Part shown: one piece after another, positions 43,798 to 52,925 of the stretch | Layout: the number at the start of each line of letters is the position of its first letter | How positions within the stretch are numbered: the first letter of the stretch is position 1 | Origin: JBELHR01 sp049606855 | GTDB taxonomy: Bacteria; Bacteroidota; Bacteroidia; Flavobacteriales; Flavobacteriaceae | Length of the DNA: 64,000 nucleotides | Assembly: GCA_049606855.1 (NCBI GenBank) | Contig: JBMYVY010000005.1 | Coordinates: 67,016 to 131,015, forward strand | Direction of reading: 5' to 3' | The notes under the pieces: model-generated | What the model was told of the DNA's origin: nothing | Databases searched by the model: none | What the model saw: only the letters and a program-made list of their open reading frames with translations | Program-made: the position numbers and the translations under genes

Positions 43798-44268
43798 TTA
43801 ACCCAGACGTTTTTTTATTAATGAAATTTGACCAATATGATAGTAACTGTGCTCAACGAGCCCCCATAGATTCCTTCCGTAGTCCCCGTAAATTTCGTTT
43901 TCGAACTCATTTTCTAAAACGGTGTCTTCTAATTTTTCAATTTTGCCCGCAAGATTATCTACAATATCCCAGATTTCTTCTTGAAATTCTTCCCAAGCGA
44001 GATCGCCTTGAAGATCTGGAGTATCAAAGGAATATTTATCTTTAATACGCAAAGGGTGGCCGTCCAAAACTTGAGAAGCACCTTTGAGATAATAAATGAT
44101 ATGGAAGCACAATTCATAAATAGTATGAGCCTTTTCGATTCTTCTTGTAACCATTTCAAAAGAGCTGTCTTTTAAAAGAGTTTTTAGTGCAACTCCTGTC
44201 CAGTTTTTTCCGAAAAAACAAGCTCTTAAATTATTTGCGATTCGTTTGGTTTGTTTCATGAGCATCAA
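43798..44268 (-). CDS. DinB/YfiT-like (DUF1572) metal-binding protein
   Basis: 156 aa, four-helix bundle in outline. The conserved histidines of the DinB/YfiT fold are in LCFHIIYYL and EHSYYHIGQISL, with a third probable ligand upstream (HTIYELCFH). Members are thiol S-transferases or metal-dependent enzymes; the name is unrelated to DNA polymerase IV. It is the first gene of the seven-gene operon, 25 bases from the divergent DsbA-like gene. Confidence 0.75.
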   Translation of the reverse strand: MMLMKQTKRIANNLRACFFGKNWTGVALKTLLKDSSFEMVTRRIEKAHTIYELCFHIIYYLKGASQVLDGHPLRIKDKYSFDTPDLQGDLAWEEFQEEIWDIVDNLAGKIEKLEDTVLENEFENEIYGDYGRNLWGLVEHSYYHIGQISLIKKRLG

Positions 44269-44293
44269 GTTACAAATTTTATAACTTAGTAGT

Positions 44294-44899
44294 ATGAAAC
44301 TTATTTATATCATGGACCCACAATGTGGATGGTGTTTTGGATTTGCACCACAAATTTCAAAATTCGACGTATCGGTCCGTTTTGGTGGAATGTGGCTGTC
44401 TCCACAAGCGCCGATTGGAGGGCCAAGCTTAGCGGATTTTATTAAGAACAACGGCCCTCGAATGGAGCAAATCACTGGAAGGAAGTTAGGAAAGGCCTAC
44501 TATGAATTATGTTTGAATTCAGATTATGAGTTTTCAAGCCTACCCCCATGCGCAGCTTGTCTTCTTGTTAAAAAAAGACATCCTGACCAGTTAAAAAATT
44601 TTGTTGCGCTGCTTCAAGACAAGTTTTTTATCAAGGGTAAACGTATGGATAAAGAAGAGGTTTATAAAGAAATCATGGATGAATTGGGGTTTAGGGGAGA
44701 AGATCAGCACTATGTTTTTTCGAATTGGATGAGTTATGAAAATATAGAGGAAACCCATAAAGAGTTTGAATACAGTCGATATTTGACTGCTGGGGGTTAT
44801 CCTACGGTTTTGGCACAAAAGGACGGAAAGATCTATACCCTTTCTCAAGGCTTTACTACTCAAGAAAACCTTGAAAAAGCAATTCAGGGATTAAGATAA
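44294..44899 (+). CDS. DsbA-family thioredoxin-fold protein (FrnE-like)
   Basis: 201 aa. CxxC is at Cys11-Cys14 in DPQCGWCFGFAPQ, with a cis-proline in AGGYPTVLAQ. The insertion domain with helices between them is that of FrnE/DsbA relatives. There is no signal peptide, so it is cytosolic. It is divergent from the molybdenum-hydroxylase operon and 28 bases before the cytochrome-lipoprotein gene. Confidence 0.82.
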   Translation: MKLIYIMDPQCGWCFGFAPQISKFDVSVRFGGMWLSPQAPIGGPSLADFIKNNGPRMEQITGRKLGKAYYELCLNSDYEFSSLPPCAACLLVKKRHPDQLKNFVALLQDKFFIKGKRMDKEEVYKEIMDELGFRGEDQHYVFSNWMSYENIEETHKEFEYSRYLTAGGYPTVLAQKDGKIYTLSQGFTTQENLEKAIQGLR

Positions 44900-44927
44900 T
44901 TTAAAATTAAAGCCCTTACTTTATAAC

Positions 44928-46418
44928 ATGAAAAATATCCTTACCCTAATCAGCCTTGCTCTTGTATTTATATCATGTAGTTCAAAGAAGCAAAAAGCTC
45001 AAGCCTTGTTTGATGAAAAATGCGCAGCATGTCATATTACTCCGAATATTGATGTTTTGCCAAAGCATCTTTGGGATAAAAAACTTTTACCTGAAGTGGC
45101 TGCAAAAATGGGCATACTAGAGCCAGGGTATTCGCCGATTGAAGGTTTAGATTATGAGGAAAGTAAGGCAGTAATTAATTCTGGAGTTTATGGAGATTTA
45201 CAAATGATAAGTCCAGAGGAATGGGCAATCCTGCGTAATTATATTGTTGAGATGGCCCCTGACTCTTTGAGTCCAACGCCAAGAGAAGCTCATGATTTCA
45301 CTACAATAGAGGATTTCTCAGTGAACAAAGTTTCTTTGGATAATTATCCCGGAACGTATATTTCTTATTTGGCATTGCAAAAAGACGGTTTATATTTTGC
45401 TGATTTAAATGGAGGATTCTTCAAATACGATTATGAAAACGATGACGTTTCTCAGCACAATAAATTTGACAAACCCGTTGTATGGTATGAGCAATTAGAA
45501 AACGGGGAGGAGGTTTATACAGAGATTGGGAAACTCGATCCAACCGAGCAAATATTGGGAGCCTTATGGTCTGTAGATAATCAAGGGCAAAAAACGATAA
45601 TTAAAGACTCCCTCCACAGGCCAGTGAATAGCCTTACCGTAGACATTAATTCAGATGGTCAATTGGAATATATCGTTTCTGAATTTGGACACCTAACAGG
45701 GAGTGTCAGTCTAGTTGATAGCAACGGAGAAAAATCCATTTTATGGCCCAAACCAGGTGCGATTCAAACTGAGGTTTATGACGTAAATCAAGACGGTTTA
45801 ATGGATATTGTTACCCTGGTTGCTCAAGGCGATGAAGCGATCATGGGTTTTATCCAACAAAAAGACGGTAGTTTTTTACCTGAGTACTTATTGAGATTTT
45901 CTCCTATTTATGGAACCAGTTGGTTTGAGCTATTAGATTATGATGGAGATGGTGATTTAGATCTTTTAACCGTTCATGGAGATAATGCTGACAAAACCTA
46001 TACCCAAAAACCGTATCACGGTTTGAGAATTTCGCTCAATGATGGATTCGGAAAATTTGAAGAAGAGTTTTTTTATCAACTCAATGGAGCTACCCGAGTT
46101 TCAGCTGCGGATTTTGATGAAGATAATGATATAGATATTGCCTTGGTTTCAACGTTTCCCGATTATGACAATTTGCCGGAAATGGCGTTTATTTATTTAG
46201 AAAACACAGGTAACTTTGAATTTAAGGAACAGATTATTGAAGAGGTAAGTCTCGGTCGATGGTTCCTTATGGACAAAGGTGATATCGATCAAGATGGAGA
46301 TATAGACCTCATGATCAGTTCATTTTCATATGTGTTTAGTCCAATTCCGCCAAAATTCCAAAAAGCATGGCAAGAGAGTGGTGTAGACATGCTTGTCCTT
46401 GAAAACAAATTGAGATAA
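44928..46418 (+). CDS. Lipoprotein with c-type heme motif and FG-GAP/VCBS-like repeats
   Basis: 496 aa. Signal and lipobox FISC. The heme-binding CAACH is at Cys32-His36. From about 230 on come five calcium-binding repeats (DINSDGQLEYIV, DVNQDGLMDIV, DYDGDGDLDLL, DFDEDNDIDIAL, DIDQDGDIDLMI), as in FG-GAP/VCBS beta-propellers. A periplasmic cytochrome is expected, and could accept electrons from the molybdenum enzyme encoded divergently, although this is only proposed by position. Confidence 0.8.
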   Translation: MKNILTLISLALVFISCSSKKQKAQALFDEKCAACHITPNIDVLPKHLWDKKLLPEVAAKMGILEPGYSPIEGLDYEESKAVINSGVYGDLQMISPEEWAILRNYIVEMAPDSLSPTPREAHDFTTIEDFSVNKVSLDNYPGTYISYLALQKDGLYFADLNGGFFKYDYENDDVSQHNKFDKPVVWYEQLENGEEVYTEIGKLDPTEQILGALWSVDNQGQKTIIKDSLHRPVNSLTVDINSDGQLEYIVSEFGHLTGSVSLVDSNGEKSILWPKPGAIQTEVYDVNQDGLMDIVTLVAQGDEAIMGFIQQKDGSFLPEYLLRFSPIYGTSWFELLDYDGDGDLDLLTVHGDNADKTYTQKPYHGLRISLNDGFGKFEEEFFYQLNGATRVSAADFDEDNDIDIALVSTFPDYDNLPEMAFIYLENTGNFEFKEQIIEEVSLGRWFLMDKGDIDQDGDIDLMISSFSYVFSPIPPKFQKAWQESGVDMLVLENKLR

Positions 46419-46432
46419 TCTCAATTAATGAC

Positions 46433-46463
46433 CCATTAATCGTTTAAATTATTCCATTAATCG
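46433..46463. promoter_or_regulatory. Pair of identical 10-bp direct repeats, 21 bp apart
   Basis: CCATTAATCG occurs at 46433-46442 and again at 46454-46463. The 21-bp period puts both on the same face of the helix, as in two-site regulator binding. LytTR sites have a similar layout, and a LytTR protein is encoded at 56676. Confidence 0.5.
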
Positions 46464-46507
46464 AAATTTTTTAAGAATTTCTCGACTAAGTATGTAGCTT
46501 TCCAATT

Positions 46508-46585
46508 ATGAAGTACATACAACTACTTATTCTTTTAGTAATCCTTGATAACTTATATCAATCCATGTGGTTGTATTGGGTTTAA
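46508..46585 (+). CDS. Possible 25-residue single-helix membrane microprotein
   Basis: ATG at 46508 opens MKYIQLLILLVILDNLYQSM and stops after five more residues (WLYWV). It could form one membrane helix. No family match is known to me. It follows the direct-repeat region, and no ribosome site stands out. It may be a real small gene or chance. Confidence 0.35.
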   Translation: MKYIQLLILLVILDNLYQSMWLYWV

Positions 46586-46603
46586 TCAACAAAAACCATT
46601 CGA

Positions 46604-46696
46604 ATGATGAGAACATTAAAAATTTCACTAATCCTTCTAGGAGTAGCATTTTCCAGTCCACTCCTTTGGATTTTTTTATTAGGCTTTAATTTGTAA
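46604..46696 (+). CDS. Possible 30-residue hydrophobic membrane microprotein
   Basis: MMRTLKISLILLGVAFSS followed by PLLWIFLLGFNL: one or two hydrophobic stretches with a basic N-terminus, a typical small membrane peptide. It starts 18 bases after the previous micro-ORF and overlaps the stop end of the zinc-ribbon gene on the other strand. Confidence 0.4.
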   Translation: MMRTLKISLILLGVAFSSPLLWIFLLGFNL

Positions 46697-46904
46697 AGAA
46701 ATCAAAAACATTTCCTAAAGTACTTGTGGTTTTCTTATAAATTTCAGTGAAGCCACAATTGGTGCAAGAAACTGTTTTGAATTTTTTGTTTTGAACATCA
46801 AAGATTTTTGAAAATCCACCTCCTGTTGCCGCAAACTGATCCGTCTCATAAGTCCTGTTATTGCATTTAGGGCAGGACCACCCCATTTGATTTACTTGTT
46901 CCAT
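46686..46904 (-). CDS. Zinc-ribbon protein (DUF2082-like)
   Basis: 72 aa. Two CxxC pairs form a zinc ribbon: SCPKCNNRTYE and SCTNCGFTEIY, with TGGGFSKIFDVQNKKFKTV between them, matching the DUF2082 nucleic-acid-binding ribbon family. Its role is unknown. No operon partner was seen. Confidence 0.7.
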   Translation of the reverse strand: MEQVNQMGWSCPKCNNRTYETDQFAATGGGFSKIFDVQNKKFKTVSCTNCGFTEIYKKTTSTLGNVFDFFTN

Positions 46905-46959
46905 ACTATATAGGTAGCATCCGTTTAAAAAATGTTACAGTTAGAATTTAAAACTCTTT

Positions 46960-48432
46960 TTAAATCCCAAAGACTTCTTTACCACTCGTATGAATATGTT
47001 CAGGAGAGAGGTCTTCTATGCGGGAGACACCAATAGTAGCCATCATTTCTAAAAAGGACTTCACTGTGTTGTTGTGGTAATTTTTAACTCGCTCACGTTT
47101 GTGTTCAGGAACAAGCCCTTCTTGTAAATGTTTATTTTGGGTAGCAATTCCTGTTGGACAAGTGTCGGTATTGCACCTGAGCGATTGAATACAACCAAGT
47201 GAAAACATAAACCCGCGTGCACTGTTGCAGATATCAGCGCCATGGCAGAGGGCTTTGAGCATAGTGAAAGCAGTGCATACTTTTCCAGAATAAATAATTT
47301 TTATCTGATCTCTTACTCCTTTTCTTTGTAAAAGGTCATTCATGAATCTCAGGGCATCCTCCCCACGCATTCCAATATGATTACTGTATTCAATCGGGGC
47401 AGCACCTGTTCCTCCTTCCGAGGCATCAACTGTTATAAAATCGGGCAATCGATCAGTCTCAATCAGGTTGTCAATTAGCGCTTCAGTTTCTTTTGTTGAG
47501 CCCACACACATTTTGAAGCCTACTGGCTTGTAATCTGATAATTTGCGAATTCGTTCAATAAAAACTCCAATATCTTCTAAGCTTTTAATTTCTGGATTCA
47601 CTGGTGGCGAAAACACATCCGTTCCAGGTTTTACTTTTCTGATTTTTGCAATTTCTGGAGTGTTTTTGGCTGCCGGTAAAACTCCTCCATGACCCGGTTT
47701 GGCGCCTTGAGATAATTTAATCTCTATCATTTTCACTGCGTCCAAATGTGCTTTTTCTTTAAAGTACTCATCGTGAAACTTACCTTGGTCATCTCTGAAT
47801 CCAAAATTTCCCGTACCGATTTGCATCACGATATCACCTCCCATTTGATGGTAAGGTGTTAAACTACCTTCTCCAGTATTGTGATAGAACCCTCCTAAGG
47901 CTGCACCTTCGTTTAATGCCTTAATGGCATTTTCACTTAGCGAACCAAAACTCATGGCAGAGATGTTTAAAAGACTTGCAGAATAGGGATGTTTACAGTG
48001 TTTTGAGCCCACCTGAACGCGAGGAGGGGTTTCTAGCTCCTCAGCAGGGAACAAGGAATGTGCGACCCATTGCAAGCCTTCTTTGTAAAAATTTTGTTCT
48101 GTTCCAAAGGGATGAAATCCATCTTTGTTATTGGAACGCTTGTTGATTAAACGAATGGTGTTTTTGTTAAAAGGTTCTCCTCCAGTATTGGTTTCTACAA
48201 AATACTGCTGAAGTTCAGGAGAGATTCCTCTTAAAATATAGCGCATATGGCCGATTATAGGATAGTCTCTTAAAATTGCGTTTTGCTTTTGGAAAACATC
48301 GTACCAACCTATCATCATAAAAGCCAAAAAAGCCAAGGCAAGAAGTCGTTGGTCAGGTGAAAAAACAACCGCTAATCCTAAACCAATGGTTATTAACCCT
48401 CCGATGTAAATAAATAAATTTCTATAAGTCAT
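46960..48432 (-). CDS. FMN-binding glutamate synthase-like protein, membrane-anchored
   Basis: 490 aa. Two N-terminal membrane helices are followed by the glutamate-synthase FMN barrel: NISAMSFGSLSENAIKALNEG, GTGNFGFRDDQG, KLSQGAKPGHGGVLP, DASEGGTGAAP and the C-x5-C-x4-C iron-sulfur region around SLGCIQSLRCNTDTCPTG. The glutaminase domain is absent, so it is not a full GOGAT. It lies six bases after the pyruvate-oxidase-like gene on the same strand and is probably in an operon. Confidence 0.87.
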   Translation of the reverse strand: MTYRNLFIYIGGLITIGLGLAVVFSPDQRLLALAFLAFMMIGWYDVFQKQNAILRDYPIIGHMRYILRGISPELQQYFVETNTGGEPFNKNTIRLINKRSNNKDGFHPFGTEQNFYKEGLQWVAHSLFPAEELETPPRVQVGSKHCKHPYSASLLNISAMSFGSLSENAIKALNEGAALGGFYHNTGEGSLTPYHQMGGDIVMQIGTGNFGFRDDQGKFHDEYFKEKAHLDAVKMIEIKLSQGAKPGHGGVLPAAKNTPEIAKIRKVKPGTDVFSPPVNPEIKSLEDIGVFIERIRKLSDYKPVGFKMCVGSTKETEALIDNLIETDRLPDFITVDASEGGTGAAPIEYSNHIGMRGEDALRFMNDLLQRKGVRDQIKIIYSGKVCTAFTMLKALCHGADICNSARGFMFSLGCIQSLRCNTDTCPTGIATQNKHLQEGLVPEHKRERVKNYHNNTVKSFLEMMATIGVSRIEDLSPEHIHTSGKEVFGI

Positions 48433-48438
48433 AATATA

Positions 48439-50112
48439 TTAATTAAACCAACTCTTAATTTCACTTTTCACGTAGTTTGCAGCCATCTCTGGGCTTACCG
48501 CTGGGGGGATAAGAACTGCCTTGGGATCAATGATACAATCGACCACCACCAGCCCTTTAAATCCTTTGATATCATCTAAGGTTTGTTTTAAGGACTCCAC
48601 ACTATCTACTCGATACCCTTCGGCTCCATGAGCTTGAGCTAATACGGCATAATCCGGGTTTATGAATCTCGTACCTGAAGGAACATTTCCGTCGTGAGAG
48701 CGCTCTTCGAATTCAATGAAACCATAAGCAGAATTGTTTAGAACGAAACAAACAATACTTCGGTTGTACATTTGAGCAGTAATCAAATCAGGAATACTCA
48801 TCTGGAATCCGCCATCGCCGGCAATGACATATATGGGGCGCTCATCCTGTGCAAAAGAGGCACCAATGGCTTGACCCAAAGCACCACCTAAGGTAGCGAG
48901 GTTAGCAGACCATATAAATCGCTGAGGCGGGCAAATCTTTGCAACATTATTAAACCAAATGGTCGTAGTTCCTGAATCTCCTACAATTATGGCATCCTTT
49001 TCAAAATGACCATTTAATTCTTGAATGATTGTTGCGGGATGCAGGTATTTTTTTCTGAGTTTTGGAATGGCTTTGAAATTGAAATCATCGATGTATTTCA
49101 TCCAATCCTTACGAGCAGATTCAACAAAGGAAGTTGAAGTTTTTTCAACACATTGATTTAAAAATTCAGCCAATACCTCCTTGAGGTCTCCGTGAATAGG
49201 ATGGGAGACTTGGATATGGGCCGTTAATCTGAAAGCATCGGAATCGACCTTGATAATAGCTGTTTTTGGATAGAATTCTTTCCATGCAAAATTCGAACCC
49301 AGAACGATCAATAAATCGCACTTATGCAGGTAGTGGTTGGCCGGATGACTTCCCATTATTCCGATCCCACCGATCAAGTTTTCATAATTATTGTCAACGA
49401 TATCTTTTGAGCGCGTGGTATGAATCAGCGGCGCTTTTAAAAGCTCGCTCAGTTCCTTTATTTGGTCCCCGCAACCTCTTGCTCCATCGCCAAAAAGAAT
49501 GGCGGGTTTCTTACTTTTATCAATTCGATCAATGGCTTCTTTCAAGGATCCTTCGAAAGGAATAAGCCTGGACTCACTTTCATGTCGCGCTGTTAGTTCA
49601 GGATATTTAATGGCTGCTTGTTTCATTACATCAGAAGGAATCGAGATATGGGCTACTCCGCGATGTTCAAGAGCCATATGAACGGCAATGTGTAAAAGAT
49701 TCATGAGGTTCTCTACATTACGAGCCTCAGCATTAAAAACCGTAATGTCGTCAAAGAGTTTTAACTGAGAGGATTCTTGAGGCATCCCACTTCCTATTCT
49801 TGCGGAATCGACTTGACCTGTTAAAGCCAAAACCGGTACCCGATCTGCAGCAGCATCTGCCAATCCATTTACCAGATTATTTGCTCCTGGGCCTTGGCAG
49901 GCGACCGCAACCGATAGATTACCTGTTATTCGGCTTTCCCCACTTGCCATAAAGGCTGCATTGGCCTCATGTCTACAAATTATAAAATCAACCTCGGGGT
50001 CTTTTCGGATGCTCTCCATTAACGTATCTATGGTGTCCCCTGGAATTCCAAAAATCCGTTTAACCCCTACGTTTTTAAGGTTTTCGAGTAATTGATCGCT
50101 AACAGTCTTCAT
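48439..50112 (-). CDS. Thiamine-diphosphate enzyme, pyruvate oxidase-like
   Basis: 557 aa. Three ThDP domains. N-terminal GIPGDTIDTLMESI and the catalytic glutamate in ICRHEANAAFMA; central domain GDGARGCGDQIKEL; C-terminal ThDP-binding GDGGFQMSIPDLITAQMYN with LNNSAYGFIEFE. It most resembles PoxB-type pyruvate oxidases rather than acetolactate synthase, but substrate and acceptor are not fixed. It is divergent from the arylsulfatase gene. Confidence 0.83.
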   Translation of the reverse strand: MKTVSDQLLENLKNVGVKRIFGIPGDTIDTLMESIRKDPEVDFIICRHEANAAFMASGESRITGNLSVAVACQGPGANNLVNGLADAAADRVPVLALTGQVDSARIGSGMPQESSQLKLFDDITVFNAEARNVENLMNLLHIAVHMALEHRGVAHISIPSDVMKQAAIKYPELTARHESESRLIPFEGSLKEAIDRIDKSKKPAILFGDGARGCGDQIKELSELLKAPLIHTTRSKDIVDNNYENLIGGIGIMGSHPANHYLHKCDLLIVLGSNFAWKEFYPKTAIIKVDSDAFRLTAHIQVSHPIHGDLKEVLAEFLNQCVEKTSTSFVESARKDWMKYIDDFNFKAIPKLRKKYLHPATIIQELNGHFEKDAIIVGDSGTTTIWFNNVAKICPPQRFIWSANLATLGGALGQAIGASFAQDERPIYVIAGDGGFQMSIPDLITAQMYNRSIVCFVLNNSAYGFIEFEERSHDGNVPSGTRFINPDYAVLAQAHGAEGYRVDSVESLKQTLDDIKGFKGLVVVDCIIDPKAVLIPPAVSPEMAANYVKSEIKSWFN

Positions 50113-50204
50113 ATCTTAAAGATAAGGAAAATTGACTATTGTTCTATAAGTCAATAAATTGTATCTTAGAGTTTCTTACCCTAACGTTTAAAATCAATCA
50201 AATT

Positions 50205-51821
50205 ATGAGAAGCTTAAAGATGTTGAGTATGTTGTTGGCCTTATTTTTAGTAGGGTCTGTATCTGCTCAAAAAAAGAAAAAAAGTAAGAAAGGAACACAA
50301 CCAAATATTTTGATGATTGTGTCTGATGATACCGGTTGGGGAGATTTCTCTGCTTATGGAGGAGGTCCAAATGCTGGAATCAATGATACAAATATGCAAA
50401 GAATGGCAAAAGAAGGAATGCAATTCTGGACCTTTTATGGACAGCCAAGTTGTACGCCAGGTCGTGCTGCAATGCAAACAGGACGTATTCCAAATAGATC
50501 GGGGATGACCACTGTAGCCTTTCAAGGACAAGGGGGTGGATTGCCTGCAGCAGAATGGACAATTGCCTCGGTTTTAAAGAAAGCGGGATACAATACCTAT
50601 TTTTCTGGAAAATGGCACCTTGGAGAAAGTGATTACGCACTTCCAATTGCCCATGGATATGATAAGATGGAAAGCGTTATTCTGTATCATTTAAATGCAT
50701 ATACTTATGCAATGCCGAACTGGCATCCTACAATGACAGCCGAACAAAAGGCTTTTTTCCAAAAAATTACAACAGGAATATTAGAAGGAGAGGCAGGAAG
50801 TCCTGCTAAGGAAATTTCTAAAGTGACTGAGGACAATATTGCGGAATTAGATGTGATGATGACAAAGAAGGTTTTGGCACAAATGGAAACTTATGCAAAA
50901 GACAAGAAAACACCATTTTTTATGAGTGTAAATTTTGCTAAAAACCACCAACCGAATTTGCCGTCTAAGGATTTTGTGGGAAGTTCTCCAGCAAAGAGTA
51001 AATATGCCGATGCAGTACAAGAGTTGGATCACCATGTAGGGCAATTACTCGATAAGGTGGATGAATTGGGAATTGCAGATAACACCTTAATAATATATAC
51101 TGTTGATAATGGTTCTTGGCAAGATGTATATCCAGATGCAGGGTACACGCCATTTAGAGGAACTAAAGGTACAGATAGAGAAGCAGGTTCCAGAGTTCCA
51201 GCATTTATGATGTGGAAAGGGGTTATTGAGCCAGGTAGTGATAATTTTGATATCGTTGGAGGTCTTGATTTCATGCAAACATTTGCAAGTTTAGCAGGTG
51301 CCGAATTACCAACAGAAGATAGAGAAGGAGCGCCAATTGTTTTTGATTCCTATGATATGACTCCTTTACTTGATGGTACAGGGAAATCTGAACGTAACGA
51401 ATGGTTCTATTTTACAGAACGAGAATTAATGCCCGGTGCGATTCGTGTAGGAAGGTATAAGTTTGTATTTAATGTCAGAGGAGATAATGGTGCTGTACCG
51501 GGGTCTGATGGTCCAGGCGCTTTGTTAGGATGGACAGGTGCAAGTAAATATGTGGCTACAGTTCCTCAAGTATTTGATTTATGGCAAGACCCTCAAGAAC
51601 GTTACGATGTGTTTATGACGACCTTTGCGGAAAACACTTGGACAGTTCCGTTTATGGGAGAAGCCATACAAGAGCTGACCGAATCTTATAAGAAAAATCC
51701 TCCAAGACCGGTACAGTCTGAAGGATACGCAGGACCGATGTCTATAACCAGGTACTTGGATTTGATGGATATTAATAAAGAATTAAAGAAAGAAGGAGCA
51801 GACTTTAAAGTAAAACAATAA
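50205..51821 (+). CDS. Arylsulfatase, secreted
   Basis: The ATG at 50205 (MRSLKMLSML) is chosen because it opens a signal peptide ending VSAQ; the frame extends further upstream without one. 538 aa. The formylglycine motif CTPGR (C-x-P-x-R) has Cys83, to be oxidised by a sulfatase-maturing enzyme not seen here. Metal ligands are in IVSDDTGWGDF, and ADNTLIIYTVDNG is the second site. Likely releases sulfate from organic sulfates. The HAD lipoprotein follows one base later. Confidence 0.93.
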   Translation: MRSLKMLSMLLALFLVGSVSAQKKKKSKKGTQPNILMIVSDDTGWGDFSAYGGGPNAGINDTNMQRMAKEGMQFWTFYGQPSCTPGRAAMQTGRIPNRSGMTTVAFQGQGGGLPAAEWTIASVLKKAGYNTYFSGKWHLGESDYALPIAHGYDKMESVILYHLNAYTYAMPNWHPTMTAEQKAFFQKITTGILEGEAGSPAKEISKVTEDNIAELDVMMTKKVLAQMETYAKDKKTPFFMSVNFAKNHQPNLPSKDFVGSSPAKSKYADAVQELDHHVGQLLDKVDELGIADNTLIIYTVDNGSWQDVYPDAGYTPFRGTKGTDREAGSRVPAFMMWKGVIEPGSDNFDIVGGLDFMQTFASLAGAELPTEDREGAPIVFDSYDMTPLLDGTGKSERNEWFYFTERELMPGAIRVGRYKFVFNVRGDNGAVPGSDGPGALLGWTGASKYVATVPQVFDLWQDPQERYDVFMTTFAENTWTVPFMGEAIQELTESYKKNPPRPVQSEGYAGPMSITRYLDLMDINKELKKEGADFKVKQ

Positions 51822-51822
51822 G

Positions 51823-52800
51823 ATGTTTAGAATACTTGTTGTCTTATTGCTCCTAGCAGCTTGTAATAAATCAACTGATACTCCAGCACTGCCTTCTTGG
51901 GGTGCTGGGGACCATCGGGATCAAATTTTAGCTTTTGTCGATGATATCAGCGATGTAAATTCTCCGAATTTTGTTCCAGCTGAAGATAGAATTGCAGTTT
52001 TTGATAATGATGGGACTTTGTGGTGCGAGAAGCCACTTTATCCTCATTTTTTCGTCTTGTTCAATCAAGTAGAAAAAAAGATAAAACTTGATCCAGCTTT
52101 AAAAAATCAAGAGCCTTATAAATCGCTGCACAATTTTATAGCCACAAAAGATCCGAGAAGTTTAGCTTATTTTGTTGAGGCGTATGAAAAAGGGGAATTT
52201 AACTTTATTGTAGGTCAATTGATGGGGGTCCCCTTTGAAGGAATGAGTCCTGAAGAATTTTCAAAAGAAATGCACTCTTTTTACAATACATGGAAGCACC
52301 CGAAGTTCAATACAGATTTAGACGGACTAACCTATCAACCGATGAAGGAATTAGTAAACTTGTTAAAGCAAAATGACTTTAAGGTCTATATCTTTACTGC
52401 TGACGAAGGGGCTTTTTTGAAATTATATAGCCAAGAGCTTTATGGTATACTTCCTGAGCACGTCCATGGAACTGATGTTGAAATGAATTATCAAGAGGGT
52501 CAATTATTTCGAACAGATCAAGGCCAGTATTTGGATAATTGGGACGCCAAAGCCCGTAAGATATTTCAAATCGTAGGCAAACAACCTATTTTAGCTGCTG
52601 GAAATTCAAATGGTGATTTCGAAATGCTTCAATACACCACTACTTCTAATCCATATAACAGTCTATCTATTATGATTCATCATACCGATAGTTTAAGAGA
52701 GTTCAAATACGACTCTCATACCGAGCGCGTACTTCCTTATGCGAGAAAGAACGGCTATGTGGTCGTGGATATGGAAAAGGATTGGATAACGATATTCTAA
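51823..52800 (+). CDS. HAD-family hydrolase, lipoprotein
   Basis: 325 aa. The signal and lipobox LLAAC place it in the envelope. HAD motif I is FDNDGTLWCEK (D-x-D-G-T), motif II Thr is in VYIFTADEGAF, and motif IV is AAGNSNGDFEML. It is probably a phosphatase acting in the periplasm. One base separates it from the arylsulfatase gene, so they share a transcript. Confidence 0.82.
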   Translation: MFRILVVLLLLAACNKSTDTPALPSWGAGDHRDQILAFVDDISDVNSPNFVPAEDRIAVFDNDGTLWCEKPLYPHFFVLFNQVEKKIKLDPALKNQEPYKSLHNFIATKDPRSLAYFVEAYEKGEFNFIVGQLMGVPFEGMSPEEFSKEMHSFYNTWKHPKFNTDLDGLTYQPMKELVNLLKQNDFKVYIFTADEGAFLKLYSQELYGILPEHVHGTDVEMNYQEGQLFRTDQGQYLDNWDAKARKIFQIVGKQPILAAGNSNGDFEMLQYTTTSNPYNSLSIMIHHTDSLREFKYDSHTERVLPYARKNGYVVVDMEKDWITIF

Positions 52801-52877
52801 AAGGAGCTTTTTTTCATTTTTACAGAAATTTGATTCTATTGTGCTGATATGTTACACTTTAAGATGTGGGATGCATG

Positions 52878-52885
52878 TAATTTTG
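52878..52885 (+). promoter_or_regulatory. -7 promoter element for the PepSY-like repeat gene
   Basis: TAATTTTG fits TAnnTTTG, 40 bases before the ATG at 52926. Confidence 0.55.
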
Positions 52886-52925
52886 CCCCAGATTTAATCA
52901 ATAACATATTCATAACACATTCAAA

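Noticed and set aside
43798..44268. Reading the DinB/YfiT protein as a second DNA polymerase
   Set aside because: The polymerase is at 2123-3190. This one shares only the name and has the histidine layout of the metal-binding fold.
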